Below the pieces are notes generated by a model, which was given only the letters and a program-made list of their open reading frames with translations, did not search any database and was not told where the DNA came from. Of a stretch of 5,308 nt of DNA, positions 5,253 through 5,308 are shown one piece after another. Both the position numbers and the translations under genes were made by a program. Source of the DNA: CALACW01 sp002431305 (GTDB taxonomy: Bacteria; Bacillota; Clostridia; Oscillospirales; Acutalibacteraceae); NCBI GenBank assembly GCA_937890355.1, contig CALACW010000069.1:1-5308 (forward strand), given 5' to 3'. Numbering within the stretch: position 1 is the stretch's first letter; every line of letters begins with the position of its first letter.

Positions 5253-5308
5253 CTATAGCAAAAGAGAGTCGAACTCATAAGGTTTATATCCACCCTCTTT
5301 CCGCTTCG
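5253..5308 (-). CDS. Possible C-terminal end of a convergent gene (partial)
   Basis: Read leftward from the right edge, one frame is open for 17 codons and ends in TAG at 5253-5255: KRKEGGYKPYEFDSLLL. Its stop lies 12 bases ahead of the terminator stem at 5200-5240, a normal distance for a terminator. The alternative frame ends earlier, at TAA 5284-5286, with EAERGWI; the third frame runs on into the terminator, which is unlikely for a gene. With so few codons the family cannot be recognised and even the frame is uncertain. A convergent gene is inferred mainly from the bidirectional terminator. Confidence 0.35.
   Translation of the reverse strand, partial: KRKEGGYKPYEFDSLLL

Noticed and set aside
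5250..5261. Perfect 12-bp palindrome TTGCTATAGCAA as an operator
   Set aside because: It lies between a terminator and a probable convergent gene end, with no promoter nearby, and may overlap the end of that coding sequence.
5266..5276. T-arm-like hairpin (GAGT-CGA-ACTC) suggesting a tRNA end on either strand
   Set aside because: Read leftward it gives GAGTTCGACTC, but the T stem has a mismatch, no anticodon arm fits upstream within the window, and no CCA end follows.

Overview
The window looks like ordinary chromosome from a Gram-positive, low-to-medium GC anaerobe, most likely an uncultured gut-type Clostridia (Firmicutes). The evidence is strong AGGAG/AGGAGG ribosome-binding sites, AT-rich intergenic DNA with sigma-A-like promoters, U-tailed intrinsic terminators, a lipobox lipoprotein, a cytosolic bacterial cyclophilin and an EF-G2-type elongation factor paralogue. 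This assignment is inference from sequence style and protein families; no rRNA or other decisive marker is present.

Layout, left to right. Positions 1-415 hold no credible gene. They carry two direct copies of a 76-bp repeat (1-76 and 237-312, 72/76 identical) and an inverted copy of only its 26-bp palindromic core (155-180), itself inside a longer imperfect inverted repeat. A strong hairpin terminator (372-403) ends the leftward operon. That operon (2773 down to 416, minus strand) has three genes: a cyclophilin peptidyl-prolyl isomerase, a small lipoprotein of unknown function whose start overlaps the cyclophilin stop by 4 bp (ATGA), and a COG2509-type FAD-dependent oxidoreductase with an N-terminal four-cysteine cluster. 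Positions 2774-3095 form a divergent promoter region: a leftward promoter serves the operon, and one or two rightward promoters serve the next gene. Positions 3096-5168 (plus strand) encode a complete 690-residue EF-G paralogue starting at TTG behind a perfect AAGGAGG site. A hairpin at 5200-5240 ends it and probably also ends a convergent minus-strand gene entering from the right edge.

The three operon genes share a transcript, but their sequences give no obvious single pathway; a protein-folding enzyme, a secreted lipoprotein and a flavoenzyme are simply co-expressed.

The most notable point is the EF-G paralogue. Domains II-V look intact, while the GTPase motifs depart from the EF-G consensus: SRCD for NKxD, DTPGL for DTPGH, and Ser for the switch-I Thr. 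This suggests a factor with changed nucleotide handling, comparable to the GTPase-deficient EF-G2 proteins known in other phyla. I see no CRISPR array, transposase, tRNA, rRNA, phage gene or defence system, and no clearly new multi-gene system.
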